From: Staphylotrichum longicolle
Taxonomy: Eukaryota; Ascomycota; Sordariomycetes; Sordariales; Chaetomiaceae
DNA length: 64,000 nt
Direction of reading: 5' to 3'
Assembly (NCBI GenBank): GCA_019096155.1
Contig: JAHCVI010000002.1
Span: forward strand, 682,001-746,000
Shown here piece by piece: positions 1 through 11,063 of this stretch. The notes beneath the pieces are model-generated. The model saw only the letters and a list, made by a program, of their open reading frames with translations. It was not told where the DNA came from and searched no databases. The number at the start of each line of letters is the position of its first letter. The first letter of the stretch is position 1. The translations under genes were made by a program, and so were the position numbers.

Positions 1-3000
1 GCAACGGCGGCCAAGGTCCGCTGATGCTCAGTGACAACCCGCTGGATGGCCGAGATGAGAACATTCTCGGCCTCGTCGTACTGCTTCTTGTCCGACTCGG
101 GACCTGGCATTGTGCTCCGATCGGCGAATCCCAAAACGCGATCCACCGCGGACAGGATCAGGCGCTCCGCGTTCAGCTTGCCCATCTTGGGCTCGAGTGT
201 CCTGATCATGTTGTTCTTGAAATTGCCAAGGGTCTGCACCAGGCCCGGGTGGAGCGACTGGTTAGCCCCAAGATTCTTCCTACTGGACTCAAACACACCA
301 AGCACAATCTTCTCCAGGCCCTCCTCCTCCGGAATGGTGCTTTCTGCCGCCAGCCCAAGGCCGCGGTTGATGACGGACATGGCAACTGCTTCAGCAGCCG
401 TCGTTCGCTTGCTCAACTGCTCCGTGACTGTCGTCTTGAAATTGGTCACGTGTCGGACAAGCTCGGGCGCAACAGCCGGCTTGAGGGCAAGCGCGTTGCC
501 GTTGATAGCGGGTTGTGCCGGCCTCGCTCCCATGGATCCGGATGCTGCTGTTTGCGCAGATGATACACCGGCGCGGGGTAGGCCGTTCACCGGGTTCGGC
601 ACGTGGTGAGGTGGAAGGCCTTGCCTTGCTGGGCCCTGGGGAAGACCGCCAGGCTGTGCGGTAGCAGCTGCTGGTGGTCTTGATGCATAGGGTGACGAAT
701 ATGCCGTGGCCTGCGCATTGGCTTGAGGCGGACGCGCCGCAGCTTGATCCCCATAACCTGCTGTAGGTGCAGCGCCCTGCACTTGAGCAGGATTTGGATA
801 AGCTTGCCGCGGGGCTTGCTGAGCAGCGGCGGCTTGGGCTCCGAGATGTGGCTGCGGATGTTGGCCAAGAGCCACTGGGTTGTGGCCAGGCGGATACCCG
901 GCACGCTGAGGCACAGAGCCAGGACGGTAGCCCTGTTGCGCTCCTGTTTCGGTGTGAAACATTTGAGGTGTCGGAGTGGCCGATGTCGAGTAATGCTGTC
1001 CAAAGGTGTGCATAGAAGAGGGATGGTCGGGCGAGGTCGCCTTGGTGCGCTTTTTACCTGCGTCGATATCTATGCCAGGGACACGGCTCCAGAGGTGCGT
1101 CTCCTCATTTTTCTTGAAGGCGTCATTGCCGATGAGGTTGTGGCGGACGCTACTCTCCCAGCCCTTAGTGTCGACGGTGAAGTAGTAGAAAGGATACTTC
1201 ATCTGGATGCGCTTGTAGATCTGCTTGAGGGTCAGGCCGTCGGGCGCAGCCGTCAGGACCTCGTCGATCAGCATGCCGTAGTTCTTGGGCGGTTTCTGCA
1301 GCTGCTCCTCTGTATAGTCGTCCCTGTTCAGCTCCAGTGGCGGAGTCTTGGGCTTCTCCCGTCTCCTCTCCTTGATGGTCTTCTCGACATCCGAGACCTC
1401 GCCCTCCTCGCCGTTCTTTGACTTTCGGGGCTTGTACTTGCGCTTCTCGGGCCTGTCGGGTGCATTCTCCGGGAGCGGGTGCTTCCGCGGCCGGCCAACC
1501 TTTCTCTTGACAGGTGGCTCGCCTGGCGGGGGCTGCGGCATGTTCTTCTTGGCCAGCTCCATTGCCGCCTTCTTTCTTAGCCTCTCCTCTCTCTTGGACA
1601 TGATGCCGTTCTTTGGTGGGCGACCAGGGCCACGCTTCTTGGGTATTATAGGCTCCAGGCTGGCAAGCAGCTCGAGCGACATTTCGGGTTTGATGGTGGG
1701 CTGCACGTCTGCATCCTGATCTTTTTCGATGGTTTCCATGACGTCCTGCTCTGGGGTATCTTCCTGTTCGGGCTCAGCAATGTCCTCCGCCGGCTCCGAG
1801 AGTTCGCTGTCGCTGTCATCCTTTATAGCTGTGGCAGGAAGCTCCTCAGGACTTGTGCTGCGTCGCTCGTGGTCGTGAGTGCTCTCGAAGTCAAAGCTCA
1901 TCTCCTTGCCCCCCTCAGAATACCGTCTGCTGGACACGCCGTCTTCATCCAGGCCGTCCTCAGCACCCGTCTTGCCGCGTGGGACGCCGTTGACGATGAA
2001 GACAAAGTCGACGTCTTTGATCTGCAGCCGGTCGCCACTCCTGAGAACGACCTTTTGGTCCTTGTAGTGAACATCCTCGCAAAAGAAACCGTTCTTGTGC
2101 AGCGGGATAGCCTCGAAAACGCCTTCAGCCTGGTTGAACTGGATCTTGAGATGTTCTCTCGAGATGGCCTTCGTCCTGCTTGCAATGTTCGGCCCGGGCG
2201 AGTGAATGCCGATAAAGGGCACATAGTAAGGTGATGGCCGGAGAGCGCTGAGATTAACAGCGGCCGCACCCGGAGTGTGCGAGACATACTGCCTGTTGAG
2301 GGTGGGGTTCTTGTCCTCGAGGCCAGCCAGCTCGCCCGCTGCAGCCTCGACTTGGTGTGACTCGCCCGAGGCGGATCCCGCACCGCCGCTCGTCTTCCTC
2401 CTCTTGGAGGGACGTGGGTTGTCCTCGCCGTCCGATTCCGGACCGAGCATACCACCCTCTTCGCTAACATACGACTTGCTGAACTTGCCGCGGTCTTGGG
2501 TCGGCGGTGAGGGGGCGGGCAAGCCCATCTCCTCGTTCTCCTTCACTCGTCGTTGATACTCCTCCAGCCGCCGCTCGTCCCTCCTGGCCTGGTCCAACGC
2601 ACGCTGGTCGCGCCCAATGATGACGGCGTATGTGGTCATCTGGAAAACGCTGTCGGCAAACTCGACCCTGGCGAACGACTCGAGGGGGGCATCTGGGGGC
2701 GGGGCGGGCATGGCGGCAGCGGGAGTCTGTGGCATCAGACCATCGGCGGCGTCGAGCATCGCGTGTGACGGCAGCGAGACCTGGTCGGGGCGGACGGTCG
2801 ACGGGGGTGCCGCGACTAGCGGTGGCTGGCTTGCGGCGGACAGGCGGGCGAGGGCCATGAGCAGCGGGTTGGGGTGCTGCGAGTAGTAGTCGAGGCTGGG
2901 GTGGGTGGTGTAGTCCATGGTCGTGTCGATTGGCGCATCGAGATCCATTGCGTCGCCCATGGTTTGAGATTGTGGTTGGGGTTGAGGTTGTGGTGGTGGT

Positions 3001-3248
3001 GGTGGTGCTGGCGTCGCTGGGTCGGTCTGGGACTGCGAGTCTGGGGGGCGAGAGCCCTGAGGCTGGGAGTCGCCATTGGGGGCGGTGGAAGCGGTGCCGT
3101 CTCGATTGGCAGCATCGTCGACGGAGTCGTTGACGGGCAGGTTGACGACCGAGGGCTCGCGGATCCCGGGATCGGCGTCGGTGAGCGGAGAGAAGGCGGG
3201 CGGCGCCGGCGACTCGCAGCCGGCGCCGTCCAGAACCGACGAAGTCAT
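1..3248 (-). CDS. FHL1: FHL1-type transcription factor with FHA and forkhead domains, C-terminus cut off by the window edge
   Basis: The reading frame is open from an ATG at 3248 down to base 1 with no stop and no evident intron, giving about 1082 residues of a longer protein. The first 200 residues are acidic and Pro/Gln-rich. An FHA domain lies at about residues 340-425 (phosphothreonine-binding fold; SREHLKIQF core, then KNGFFCEDV and IVNGVPRGK). Two AT-hook motifs follow near residues 536 (KRGPGRPPK) and 580 (KRKVGRPRK). A winged-helix forkhead domain sits at about 650-720 (LTLKQIYKRI, then KGWESSVRHNL). In the family, FHA plus forkhead in one polypeptide is diagnostic of Fhl1, which binds ribosomal-protein gene promoters in yeast. 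Downstream comes a Pro/Gln/Ala-rich region. The upstream neighbour is divergent. FKH1/2-type factors are the alternative, but the AT-hooks between the two domains favour Fhl1. Confidence 0.85.
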   Translation of the reverse strand, partial: MTSSVLDGAGCESPAPPAFSPLTDADPGIREPSVVNLPVNDSVDDAANRDGTASTAPNGDSQPQGSRPPDSQSQTDPATPAPPPPPQPQPQPQSQTMGDAMDLDAPIDTTMDYTTHPSLDYYSQHPNPLLMALARLSAASQPPLVAAPPSTVRPDQVSLPSHAMLDAADGLMPQTPAAAMPAPPPDAPLESFARVEFADSVFQMTTYAVIIGRDQRALDQARRDERRLEEYQRRVKENEEMGLPAPSPPTQDRGKFSKSYVSEEGGMLGPESDGEDNPRPSKRRKTSGGAGSASGESHQVEAAAGELAGLEDKNPTLNRQYVSHTPGAAAVNLSALRPSPYYVPFIGIHSPGPNIASRTKAISREHLKIQFNQAEGVFEAIPLHKNGFFCEDVHYKDQKVVLRSGDRLQIKDVDFVFIVNGVPRGKTGAEDGLDEDGVSSRRYSEGGKEMSFDFESTHDHERRSTSPEELPATAIKDDSDSELSEPAEDIAEPEQEDTPEQDVMETIEKDQDADVQPTIKPEMSLELLASLEPIIPKKRGPGRPPKNGIMSKREERLRKKAAMELAKKNMPQPPPGEPPVKRKVGRPRKHPLPENAPDRPEKRKYKPRKSKNGEEGEVSDVEKTIKERRREKPKTPPLELNRDDYTEEQLQKPPKNYGMLIDEVLTAAPDGLTLKQIYKRIQMKYPFYYFTVDTKGWESSVRHNLIGNDAFKKNEETHLWSRVPGIDIDAGKKRTKATSPDHPSSMHTFGQHYSTSATPTPQMFHTETGAQQGYRPGSVPQRAGYPPGHNPVALGQHPQPHLGAQAAAAQQAPRQAYPNPAQVQGAAPTAGYGDQAAARPPQANAQATAYSSPYASRPPAAATAQPGGLPQGPARQGLPPHHVPNPVNGLPRAGVSSAQTAASGSMGARPAQPAINGNALALKPAVAPELVRHVTNFKTTVTEQLSKRTTAAEAVAMSVINRGLGLAAESTIPEEEGLEKIVLGVFESSRKNLGANQSLHPGLVQTLGNFKNNMIRTLEPKMGKLNAERLILSAVDRVLGFADRSTMPGPESDKKQYDEAENVLISAIQRVVTEHQRTLAAV

Positions 3249-4540
3249 CGCTTGTGGGCTAGGACAAGCTCCTTCGTCAACCTGCGGCAGCTCGGGCAGG
3301 GCCTCGCAGTGCGGCGTGGTGCGGGTGCGGCGAGGGCAAGGGCGGACTCGACCGTTCGAATTCGAGGCTTTCGAGCTCGCGGCGAGTCTCAAATCGGGTG
3401 CCGGAATGCGCCTGCGTCGCCTGGCAAGGCCATTGGCAGCGCGGAGCCCAAATTTTGACCACTGCCTAATCACCGCCTGTCATTGGCTGTAATCCTCCGC
3501 CGTCTCCACTTCCCCAACACGCCCGACGCCCGTTGGCTGCCAATCGCTGCGGATGCCTGGTGGGTATCAGGCGGTGACCTTCACATGGCAAGGGCGTTGG
3601 ACGACACTCGTTCCGTCCATTCGTCTCATTCATTCGTTCCTCCGCTTCCAATCACTGCCTCACTCTTGCTGCAGCAAACTTGGAGCACCTTCCACGAAGG
3701 CAAACACAGATGTGCACAGCAAATGCAATCAATATTTCCCTCTCTCCACAGCTGGATACCCGACAATAGGATGACTGCCATTGTTCTCACCGCTCGTATT
3801 TGCTGCTCTCTCTGCGTGACTGCTGACTGTTTCGCCAACAAGTGTAAGAGCGACTTCGGGTTCCTCCCCCTCGAACGCTGGGTTTGGATTCTCATCCCAA
3901 CTCGCCCAGAAATAACATGCTACGACATTCGGCAGTCCGAGTTTCATAGCCGGGCTGCACTGGCCGAGTCCTGGCCGGTCGGTCTTGGAAACCGGCCGGA
4001 AGCTGACTCTGCTCCCTCCGTGCCGCCCTCGACCACACAGATTCTGCTGTTTCGGGGCCGGCCAACGACTGCCCGCTGGCCGTTTGGCGGCACCGCCCAC
4101 CATCGTGAGCCGTCATTATTGTCCTTGCGAGCGGCCTTTTCTTTCTTGGAACTTGACGGCCTCGACCTTCGGTGGCTCAGCCGAGTGGCTCATCTTTGTC
4201 TGTTCACCTTGGCTGCCCTGGAAGAGGCGTTTCCGGCGTGGCCCTGATCCAGGTACGTAAAACAATGGAATGCCCGCATCCATGGGCCGGCGTCCTGTTT
4301 CGGTGGCAGTGGGTTTTCTAAATCCATCCGAGTGTACTATATCCAACGGGGACCGCCTTTCAACAGGTGACGCTTCTGGAGTTTCTTTTCCTTTCTTGCC
4401 TGGCCGCAGTGCTTTTGTCCCTCCATCTCACCTCAACTAAGTTCACTAGTTGAGACTTATATCCTCAAATTCTGCCTCTGAGACCCGGCTCCTGACCGCC
4501 GGCGTCATCTCGACCCCAGCGAGCAGTGAGCGTGTTCTCC
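3249..4540. promoter_or_regulatory. Divergent intergenic region between FHL1 and the four-TM gene
   Basis: This 1.3 kb separates two head-to-head genes and must hold both promoters and both 5' leaders. The sequence is non-repetitive. It contains open frames on both strands but none with convincing protein character, splice signals or recognisable motifs. I identify no specific transcription-factor site. Confidence 0.5.
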
Positions 4541-6769
4541 ATGAACTCTTCGTCGGCGGCCCCCCCAGGGGGTTTCCCCAAGCGTGGCGTGCCTGGAAAC
4601 AACGGACCGGCGCCCATACAAGCTCAGCCCCCAGCAGATTCAACATGGCCTTTGTCGCGGAAGCCTGTGGCCACAGACGCAGCGCGGTCAACAGGGAAGA
4701 GAGGGCCCAAGCAACAAATGGAAACTGAGGGGCCTTTCCCATCAGGAACGTCTGCTCAAGCACAACCGCCCAAGTTGAAAGCGTTCCCTCCGGAGAGAGC
4801 GGCCAGTCGCCCCAAGATCCCCGATGAAGTCACAGAAGGCGAGATCCCCATTCTCCGACCGGCGGCTTTGAACCCACGTCAGGCGAAGAATCCTGATCGA
4901 GCGCCACCCCCAATAGCCACCAGAGGCCAGCCGGAACCAGCTATTCCCAGCTTCTCTGTCCCAAGACCCCTTGCACCAAAATCCAAGAAGGGCGTGCCAG
5001 ACGGTCAAGAAGTGCCACTTCCGAAGCCTCTCCGTGCAGGACCCCCCGCGCCTGTCCCTTCCCAACAACCACCACCTGGAGCTGGGCAGCCCGTCCCTGA
5101 TGCGTTGCGTCCGGGGTTGGCTCGTCAAGGGCAGGGACCGAGCCTCTTCCCGAGGCAACCTGGGCCGGCGCCCGCTTTTCCGGTGCCGACTCCCACGAAA
5201 TCACCGCAGCGCAAGAACAACCCAGTCAACATGCCAGGAGACCAGGAGCTTCCTCCCCCGTTGCGCGTGGGAACCTTGCCTTATACGGGCCAACAGGCGT
5301 CGGGGGCGGTCCCTCCTGTGGCATCACAGAACCTGATGGGCGCAAATGCCGACGGCACGGGCAAGCCGGCCCCAGCGTTCGATCCGCTTGGCACCACAGA
5401 TTCGAGAGGTCCTCGTGGACGAGCGCCTGCAAATCCCAAAGCCCAGGCTGGCGGCGCCGGATTATTTGCTCGGAAACCAGTGAATCAGGATCCCTTGTCG
5501 CCTCCAAGACAGCTGATGAACACGGGTATGCCTCCTGGGTCGCTCGATACCGGCATGAATCCCTTGCGGTCATCACCTCCGAACCCCGCATTAGGGAGCT
5601 CGCTCTCATCACCACCTTTAGGTCCGCGGTTGCAGCCAGGGAACCCGACCTCCTCAAACCCTTTGCGGTCCTCGCCTCCAAACTCCCAACCACAGCCTGG
5701 AAGGGGAGGCGGTCTCAACTCATCAGTCTACAGGCCGAGTATGTCCCCGCCGCAGAGGCAGGAAATGGCCAACTATGCGCCTCCCCAACTCGCAAACCCT
5801 CCCAGACAGATACCCCCGCCACGTGTCACCAGCCCGCCCGGCGTTTCTGACTCGCGGCCCGGCGCAACCTACCCAGGCCCACGCCACGCGCCCTCCAGCT
5901 CAATGGACTCCAATATGTCCAACGACTCGACCGCAACCTCGGCCACAGCCACCAGCACCCGCCCCCTGAACCCCACCGCCGTCCAGCGCCAAAACACAAC
6001 CGCAGGGAGCGCCTACTCCAAGCCGTCCCGGCAGAACTCGGACCTCCGCGACGACCGCGAGAAGGGCACGCCCGGCGGCGGCGGCTACACCAGCGCCGAG
6101 GCGGCGCAGACGCCCTACATGACGATGCTGCTCTCACTCGACAGGATCCCGCGGCTGCACAACATCCTCGTGTCGGTGTTTGTGTGGGTCCTGCTCGCGG
6201 GCTTCGTCGTCATCCCGGGCTCCTTTACGAGCTCCAAGCGCAAGCAAGAGGGCGAGACGGTGCAGATCCCCGTCGGCGTCGGCGGCGGCGGGAGAGAGAG
6301 CGGCGCGAAGCTCGCGCTGACGCCGGCCAACACGGCCGCCATGGTGGTTGGGTTCGTGTGCATCGTCGCGGGCACGTTCGGGTCGGCGTGGCTGGCGCTG
6401 CGGTGGAGGCGCAACTACATCTGGCTGTTGAACAAGCTGTACATGCCGCTCATCTTGAACGCGGTGGCGGGGCTGTTGGCGGCGGTGACGAACGTGTATA
6501 CGCAGCAGGCCGGGGAGTGGAGCACGCAGGCGATCATCGCGGCGGGGATCGAGGCGTCGATCTTGGTGGTGAACGTGATGCTGTTTTTTGTGTACAACTG
6601 GTGGTTGTTGCAGAGGGTGCGGAGCGATCATGAGGAGGCGGTGACGGGCGGGAGGGAAAAGAAGGAGAAGAAGAAGAAGTACAGGAAGGAGAAGAGGAGA
6701 GGAGGGTTCTTGGCGCGGTTCAGGAGGGTGCGCACGAAGCCGCCCATTGCGGCCGGGAGCGTCGTTTAG
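4541..6769 (+). CDS. Membrane protein with long Pro-rich disordered N-terminus and four TM segments
   Basis: A single-exon gene of 742 residues. I place the start at the ATG at 4541; the frame extends five codons upstream only through a GTG, which is not a normal eukaryotic start. Residues 1-520 are Pro/Gly/Ser/Gln-rich and probably disordered, with short repeats such as NPLRSSPPN. Four hydrophobic segments follow at about 540-560, 600-620, 632-654 and 665-690, and the protein ends in a strongly basic Lys/Arg tail (KKEKKKKYRKEKRR). The architecture suggests a four-TM plasma-membrane or endomembrane protein with a large cytoplasmic N-terminus. I do not recognise the family and assign no activity. 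It converges on the molybdate transporter gene, with only 143 bp between the two stops. Confidence 0.8.
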   Translation: MNSSSAAPPGGFPKRGVPGNNGPAPIQAQPPADSTWPLSRKPVATDAARSTGKRGPKQQMETEGPFPSGTSAQAQPPKLKAFPPERAASRPKIPDEVTEGEIPILRPAALNPRQAKNPDRAPPPIATRGQPEPAIPSFSVPRPLAPKSKKGVPDGQEVPLPKPLRAGPPAPVPSQQPPPGAGQPVPDALRPGLARQGQGPSLFPRQPGPAPAFPVPTPTKSPQRKNNPVNMPGDQELPPPLRVGTLPYTGQQASGAVPPVASQNLMGANADGTGKPAPAFDPLGTTDSRGPRGRAPANPKAQAGGAGLFARKPVNQDPLSPPRQLMNTGMPPGSLDTGMNPLRSSPPNPALGSSLSSPPLGPRLQPGNPTSSNPLRSSPPNSQPQPGRGGGLNSSVYRPSMSPPQRQEMANYAPPQLANPPRQIPPPRVTSPPGVSDSRPGATYPGPRHAPSSSMDSNMSNDSTATSATATSTRPLNPTAVQRQNTTAGSAYSKPSRQNSDLRDDREKGTPGGGGYTSAEAAQTPYMTMLLSLDRIPRLHNILVSVFVWVLLAGFVVIPGSFTSSKRKQEGETVQIPVGVGGGGRESGAKLALTPANTAAMVVGFVCIVAGTFGSAWLALRWRRNYIWLLNKLYMPLILNAVAGLLAAVTNVYTQQAGEWSTQAIIAAGIEASILVVNVMLFFVYNWWLLQRVRSDHEEAVTGGREKKEKKKKYRKEKRRGGFLARFRRVRTKPPIAAGSVV

Positions 6770-6912
6770 GAGTACCGTTGGTATGTTTGGAAGCATTCAG
6801 GTTGGCATTAGGAACACACAACAAGTTTGGTTACCTAGGTAGCGTTATTCTCTTTCAGCATACAATCATTTACACAATAATCAACCACTCCCTCCCATCC
6901 AGGGACTGACCC

Positions 6913-8384
6913 CTACGCCAGCAACGGTCTCCTCTCCCCGACCACCACCACCCCCCCCCTCCTCTCCCACCAATCCGCCACCCTATACGCCCCATGACAG
7001 CAACACCCAGCCACGAACCCAACCGCATCATTCTTGAACGCCAATATCCCCGCCGCCGTCACCATCATGACCATCCACCGCTCCTCCTGCTCCGCCTTGC
7101 CAATCTCCCTCCACCTCTCCTCCTCCCCGCCAGTTCTCCTTCTCCGTCAGCGACAGCATCCTCCCACAAATCCCCCCCCCCCCACCCGACATTCACCCCG
7201 GCCCCGACCTTGCCCAGCTCCAGCCCGGCCGCGATGACCATCACCCCCAGCACCCCGCGCGGAAACCGCCCCAGCACGCCCAACACCCCCCCCTTACCCT
7301 TACCCTTACCCTCACTCTCGCTCATGATATTCACAACCCCCAACACGACCTTGCCCACCCCGAGCACGACAACCGACGCCCCGCTGCGCGCCCCGAAGCG
7401 GTGCTGCCCCGCCAGCCCGCCCGCGCCGTGGCACACGGGCATGGCGCCGAACGCGCACCCCGCTAAATTCATGGCCGCGACGGAGAGGCCGAGGGCGGTC
7501 ACCGACGGCGGGGCCGCGGGGAGGTCGGGCAGGAGGGAGAGGGCGAGGGGCGGGACGGCGAGGATGGAGTTGAGGGTTGTGAGGGGCAGTTGGGCGAGGG
7601 CGGTCGCGAGGGATTGCGGGGTGAATTGCGGGGGGTACAGGCGGAAGGGCCAGTGGTTGGTGGTGATGGTGGTAATGAAAGAAAGGGGGCTGGGAGGGGT
7701 CAAAGTCAAGGTGGGGAGCAGCAGGGCGACGGCCAGGCCGAGGGTGAAGAGCAAGAGGGCGGAGGGGAAGCGCGGGGCGCGCTGGGTGAGCAGCAGGAGG
7801 AGGAAGGCGAGCAGGGTGGAGGCGCGGCTGTCGAGGGGCGGGGCGAGCCAGGCCAGGGGCAGGATGAGCGCCGCGCCCGAGGTGACGAGGCGGAGGCCCG
7901 CGCCGAGCTGGATGCCCTTGATGACGGGGACGGGGATGTGCGTCGTCAAGAGGCGGAGGGCGCCGGTGAGGCTCAGGACGAGGACGGCGAGGGAGACGAG
8001 GGCGCCGAGGGCGGTGGTGACGGAGAGGGAGAGCGGAGAGGAGAGGGCGGAGGCGGCGATGGCCTGGATGGGGGGTTGGTGTCAGTGAAGGGTTCGCCCT
8101 CGATGGAAGAGAAGGGGGAGCGAGGGGAGGAGTCAAGTCACCTTCATGGGCTGCACGGGCAGGGGAATGCCGAAGACGGCGCCGGTCACAATGTTGAAGA
8201 GCCCGGAAAAGACCAGGGTCGACGACAGGTCGATGGAGCCCTGCAGCGCGAGAGCAATCATGAGCGGCAGCAGGGTGCCCAGATCGCCGAGGGCGCCTGA
8301 GATCTCGGCGACCGGAGACTCCCGCAGCGTGCGGAGGTTGTGCCGGTTGCGCCGGGCCAGCTCCGACAGGAACGACGCCCCCAT
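6913..8384 (-). CDS. MOT1-family molybdate transporter
   Basis: Predicted high-affinity molybdate importer of the SulP-related MOT1 family, a membrane protein. Three exons are inferred: 8142-8384, 7197-8063 and 6913-7122, giving 439 residues. Family signatures are visible: SGALGDLGTLLPLM near the N-terminus, PLPVQPMK joined across intron 1 to AIAAS, IQLGAGLRL, and AGCAFGAMPVCHGAGGLAG. Intron 1 (78 nt) ends with a CACTGAC branch and CAG. Intron 2 (7123-7196) is inferred: reading through it yields an unrelated Arg-rich C-terminus, whereas splicing GTGAAT to GGGGAG in phase 0 restores a family-like end (ERWMVMMVTAAG, LAFKNDAVGF). That intron contains a 12-base homopolymer, so an indel is the alternative explanation. 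Fungal members are usually of similar length. Confidence 0.87.
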
Positions 8385-8859
8385 TCTCAGGTTGTTATTA
8401 GTTACTTATTTGGGCATTGCAGAAACGTGTCTGGATATTTGGGTGCAATGCACTGTATTTATATTTCAGGTTCCCGAGTTGTGAATGACAAAGAGGAGTG
8501 AGGAGTAAAAGTGGAGGATGATAGCAGTCTGACTGAGCGCGGCCAATCAGTCGTGAGTCCACTGCCCGATCGAGATGTCTCCCGAGGAGATGCAAGGGAA
8601 CCAAAACTTGAAGAGGTAAGTGTTTGTGGTGTATGTGATAGGTTGATTGTCATAAAAGGAGGGTCGTGATATTCGTAGTGGTTTATACAAAAACATGAAG
8701 AATAAAAAAAGCAGACACATTAAAGGCGTGGTATCTGAAGACATAGGGAAAACGTCTCCACCATGACACCGAGTCCCCCTCTCATCTCTCAACTCATCAT
8801 CCACCCTCACCCCTTCTCAGCCCCAACAGTGGGTATCTCTCTTTCATTCCATTAGGTGT
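8385..8859. other. Intergenic: MOT1 promoter and 3' region of the SUR7-family gene
   Basis: 475 bp lie between two genes in the same orientation, upstream of MOT1 and downstream of the SUR7-family stop. The middle part (about 8600-8760) is relatively A/T-rich and includes AATAAA at 8700-8705 on the plus strand. I see no gene or defined regulatory element. Confidence 0.4.
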
Positions 8860-9622
8860 TTACCACCGCCCCCACCTCCTCCTGGGCACCGGCTCGCCAA
8901 AGTCGCTCTTGGGGGCGACCGCCGAGCGGCGGCGGTGCATGCGCGCCGAGCAGCAGGTGAAGAAGACGAGCACGGCGCCGACCAGCGAGCACACGGCGCT
9001 GACCAGGATGGTCCAGGCGGCGGAGCTGTAGTAGGCGCCGCTGCCCGTCTCCTCGCCGCGGTCGTTGACGTTGCTCTTGACGATGCTGAACAGCACAAAG
9101 TCGATGATGCACGCGACGGCGGTGGTGAGGAAGGCGAGCAGCGCGACCAGCGACGCGAGGAGCGAGCCGACCATGCCGGCGCCCAGGGCGAGCAGGAAGG
9201 CGATGAAGTTGATGCCGCACGCGATGGGGTGCAGGATCATGGCCTTGGTCAGGGCGCGCGTCGTGTCCTCGGCGTAGTCGGAGAACTCGGTGCCGTCAAT
9301 GGCCGACATGATGGCGGCCGGGGAGTAGCCGACGCGGGAGCGGGAGCACGAGTCACTGGGTCGGGGGGTTAGTATGCTTGCTGTGTTTCTTGTTGTTGTG
9401 ACAAGAGGGAAAAAGAAAAAAAACGTACGGGGCATTGTCAATGTTCTGGCAGTAGCCAAAGGTGCCGAACGAAACGGTGCCGCGGCTCTTATCCTGGCCC
9501 AGATCGACCTTGAGCAGAGCGATGTCGTGGACGACGGGCGCCGAGATGCATGTTATGATGAGGAGGACGGTGGCTGACAGCAACAAGAATGTGCCGAGGT
9601 GGTGGAAGAACCCGGTCGCCAT
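8860..9622 (-). CDS. SUR7/PalI-family four-TM protein
   Basis: Two exons (9429-9622 and 8860-9355) encode 229 residues. The intron (73 nt) has a GTACGT donor, a TACTAAC branch site and a CAG acceptor, and joins in phase 2. The protein starts with a TM segment (FLLLSATVLLIITCISAPVV), followed by an extracytoplasmic loop with GYC and CSRSRVGY. Three further hydrophobic segments follow and the C-terminus is basic (PRRRWGRW). This matches the SUR7/PalI (Rim9) family of claudin-like plasma-membrane proteins. PalI/Rim9 members assist ambient-pH sensing, whereas SUR7 members sit in eisosome-associated domains. Sequence alone does not separate the two. The short tail is unlike the long tails of many PalI orthologues, so I leave the symbol blank. 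Confidence 0.8.
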
Positions 9623-11063
9623 GGCGGATGGTTGATAGACGGTTTTTTGGGTTGGCCAACCGACGGGGTGAGGTGTGTAGAGTAAGAAGTGTTGATCAAC
9701 ACGGGGTTGGAGACGGCACGAGTCGATAGACACAAAACAACGTGGCTTGTGGAATCAACCAACCTCGAGGGGGGAGGCCGGGCGGCATATAAGAAGTTCT
9801 CCGTGTCGTACGACATGTCATGTCACCCCGTCGAGCCAGTTGCGGTGCCCTGATCCGCGAGCCTGGCTTGCCTGGCTGCTCAGCTTCCTGGCGTAATGGC
9901 GTCGCAGCAACCAGAGCGAGCAACGTCATCAGGTCCCTCCCCAGGCTCGGGGGTGTGTGATCTGCCAGGGCTTGGCTTCGTTGGGGCCCTCGGGGCCTCA
10001 CCATTCTGTGCTTCCTCCAGGGTCCAACGCGACCTCCGCGCCGCCAGCCACGGCTCCTGGTCCTGAGCACACGGCTGCGTGGACCAACCGCAACCCTTGG
10101 AGTTTCGGCGCACCTTGTTTTTGGCCTGGTGTGTGATTGGCGGGTATGACGTAGTCGTGGCTGTCATCTCATGCGGTGTGCCCCAGGCTTGGCGGTGCCG
10201 GCTTACAGGGGTGTTTACGGGCTTGGCTTGTGCCCTGTTTCGGCGTTGGATTCTCGGCTGTTCGGCGGCAGCACATGCTCTTGCGCGCCGTCACCGTTCT
10301 GTCTGGCGTCCAGGTCCAGGACTGAGCCGATGTTTGCGAAAATCGATGCCACCTGTGATCGAAGAAACAGAGAAAATGTGATGGCGCCAGGGACCAAGCA
10401 ATTCAGCAACCCCCCGTCATCACCTCTCTCTTCCCAATCCCCTCTTTGGCTATCTCCAACGCCCGACACGCCCGTCAAGCTGTCTTAAGTGTACGAGTTG
10501 GATAAATTCCGTGACGGGGAATCCATGCTTCCTGAGACATTCCCGAGGCCGTGTCGGCGCAGGCGGCCTCAGTTGCGCCTTGCGACAACCGGCTGCTGCG
10601 CTGCAAAGCTCTGCTTCAGCAGATCTGAACAATTTTCGAGAGTCAGTCCTGTGTGGTCGAGCATGCATCCATCAGGCACGCCCGACAGCTACCGTCAGCT
10701 GAAGCTTGCGACTGCCACGCGTTTTGTGGCTGCAGCGCTTCTCCCGCTGTGGAGAGCTGAGCACAGCCCCCCCCTCACGACCGTCGCCAACATCTGCCCA
10801 ATCGTATGGAAGCCGTGGTCGGGAGGTGTGTCCGCGGTGGAACATCGAGAAGCCCACTATCATCGCCCAAGCTGTCCAGATCCGCGGCGAACCAGACCAT
10901 CGGGCAGTCGCTAAAAATGCGACTGCGTGAGGGTCAAGGATCGTGGGGTCGGGCCCGGTGGTTGCATCTCCAGGAAACAGCGGCGCTCCCACCCATGTTG
11001 AATCGGGCCGCAGGGCGACGGCTCGCCCGACGAGCCCCAAGCCCGCAACTTAACAAACGTCCA
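9623..11063. other. Intergenic region, 1.4 kb
   Basis: It lies upstream of the SUR7-family gene and downstream of the unknown two-exon gene. It contains short open frames on both strands without protein-like composition. I see no tRNA, repeat or transposon signature. Confidence 0.4.

Noticed and set aside
3483..4247. 254-codon plus-strand frame between FHL1 and the four-TM gene
   Set aside because: Composition is uneven, there is no domain and no splice support, and it lies in a divergent promoter region. It is most likely chance.
7280..7320. CCCTTA repeats within the MOT1 gene as telomere-like sequence
   Set aside because: The repeat unit is CCCTTA, not CCCTAA, and it encodes a Gly/Lys loop in the transporter frame.
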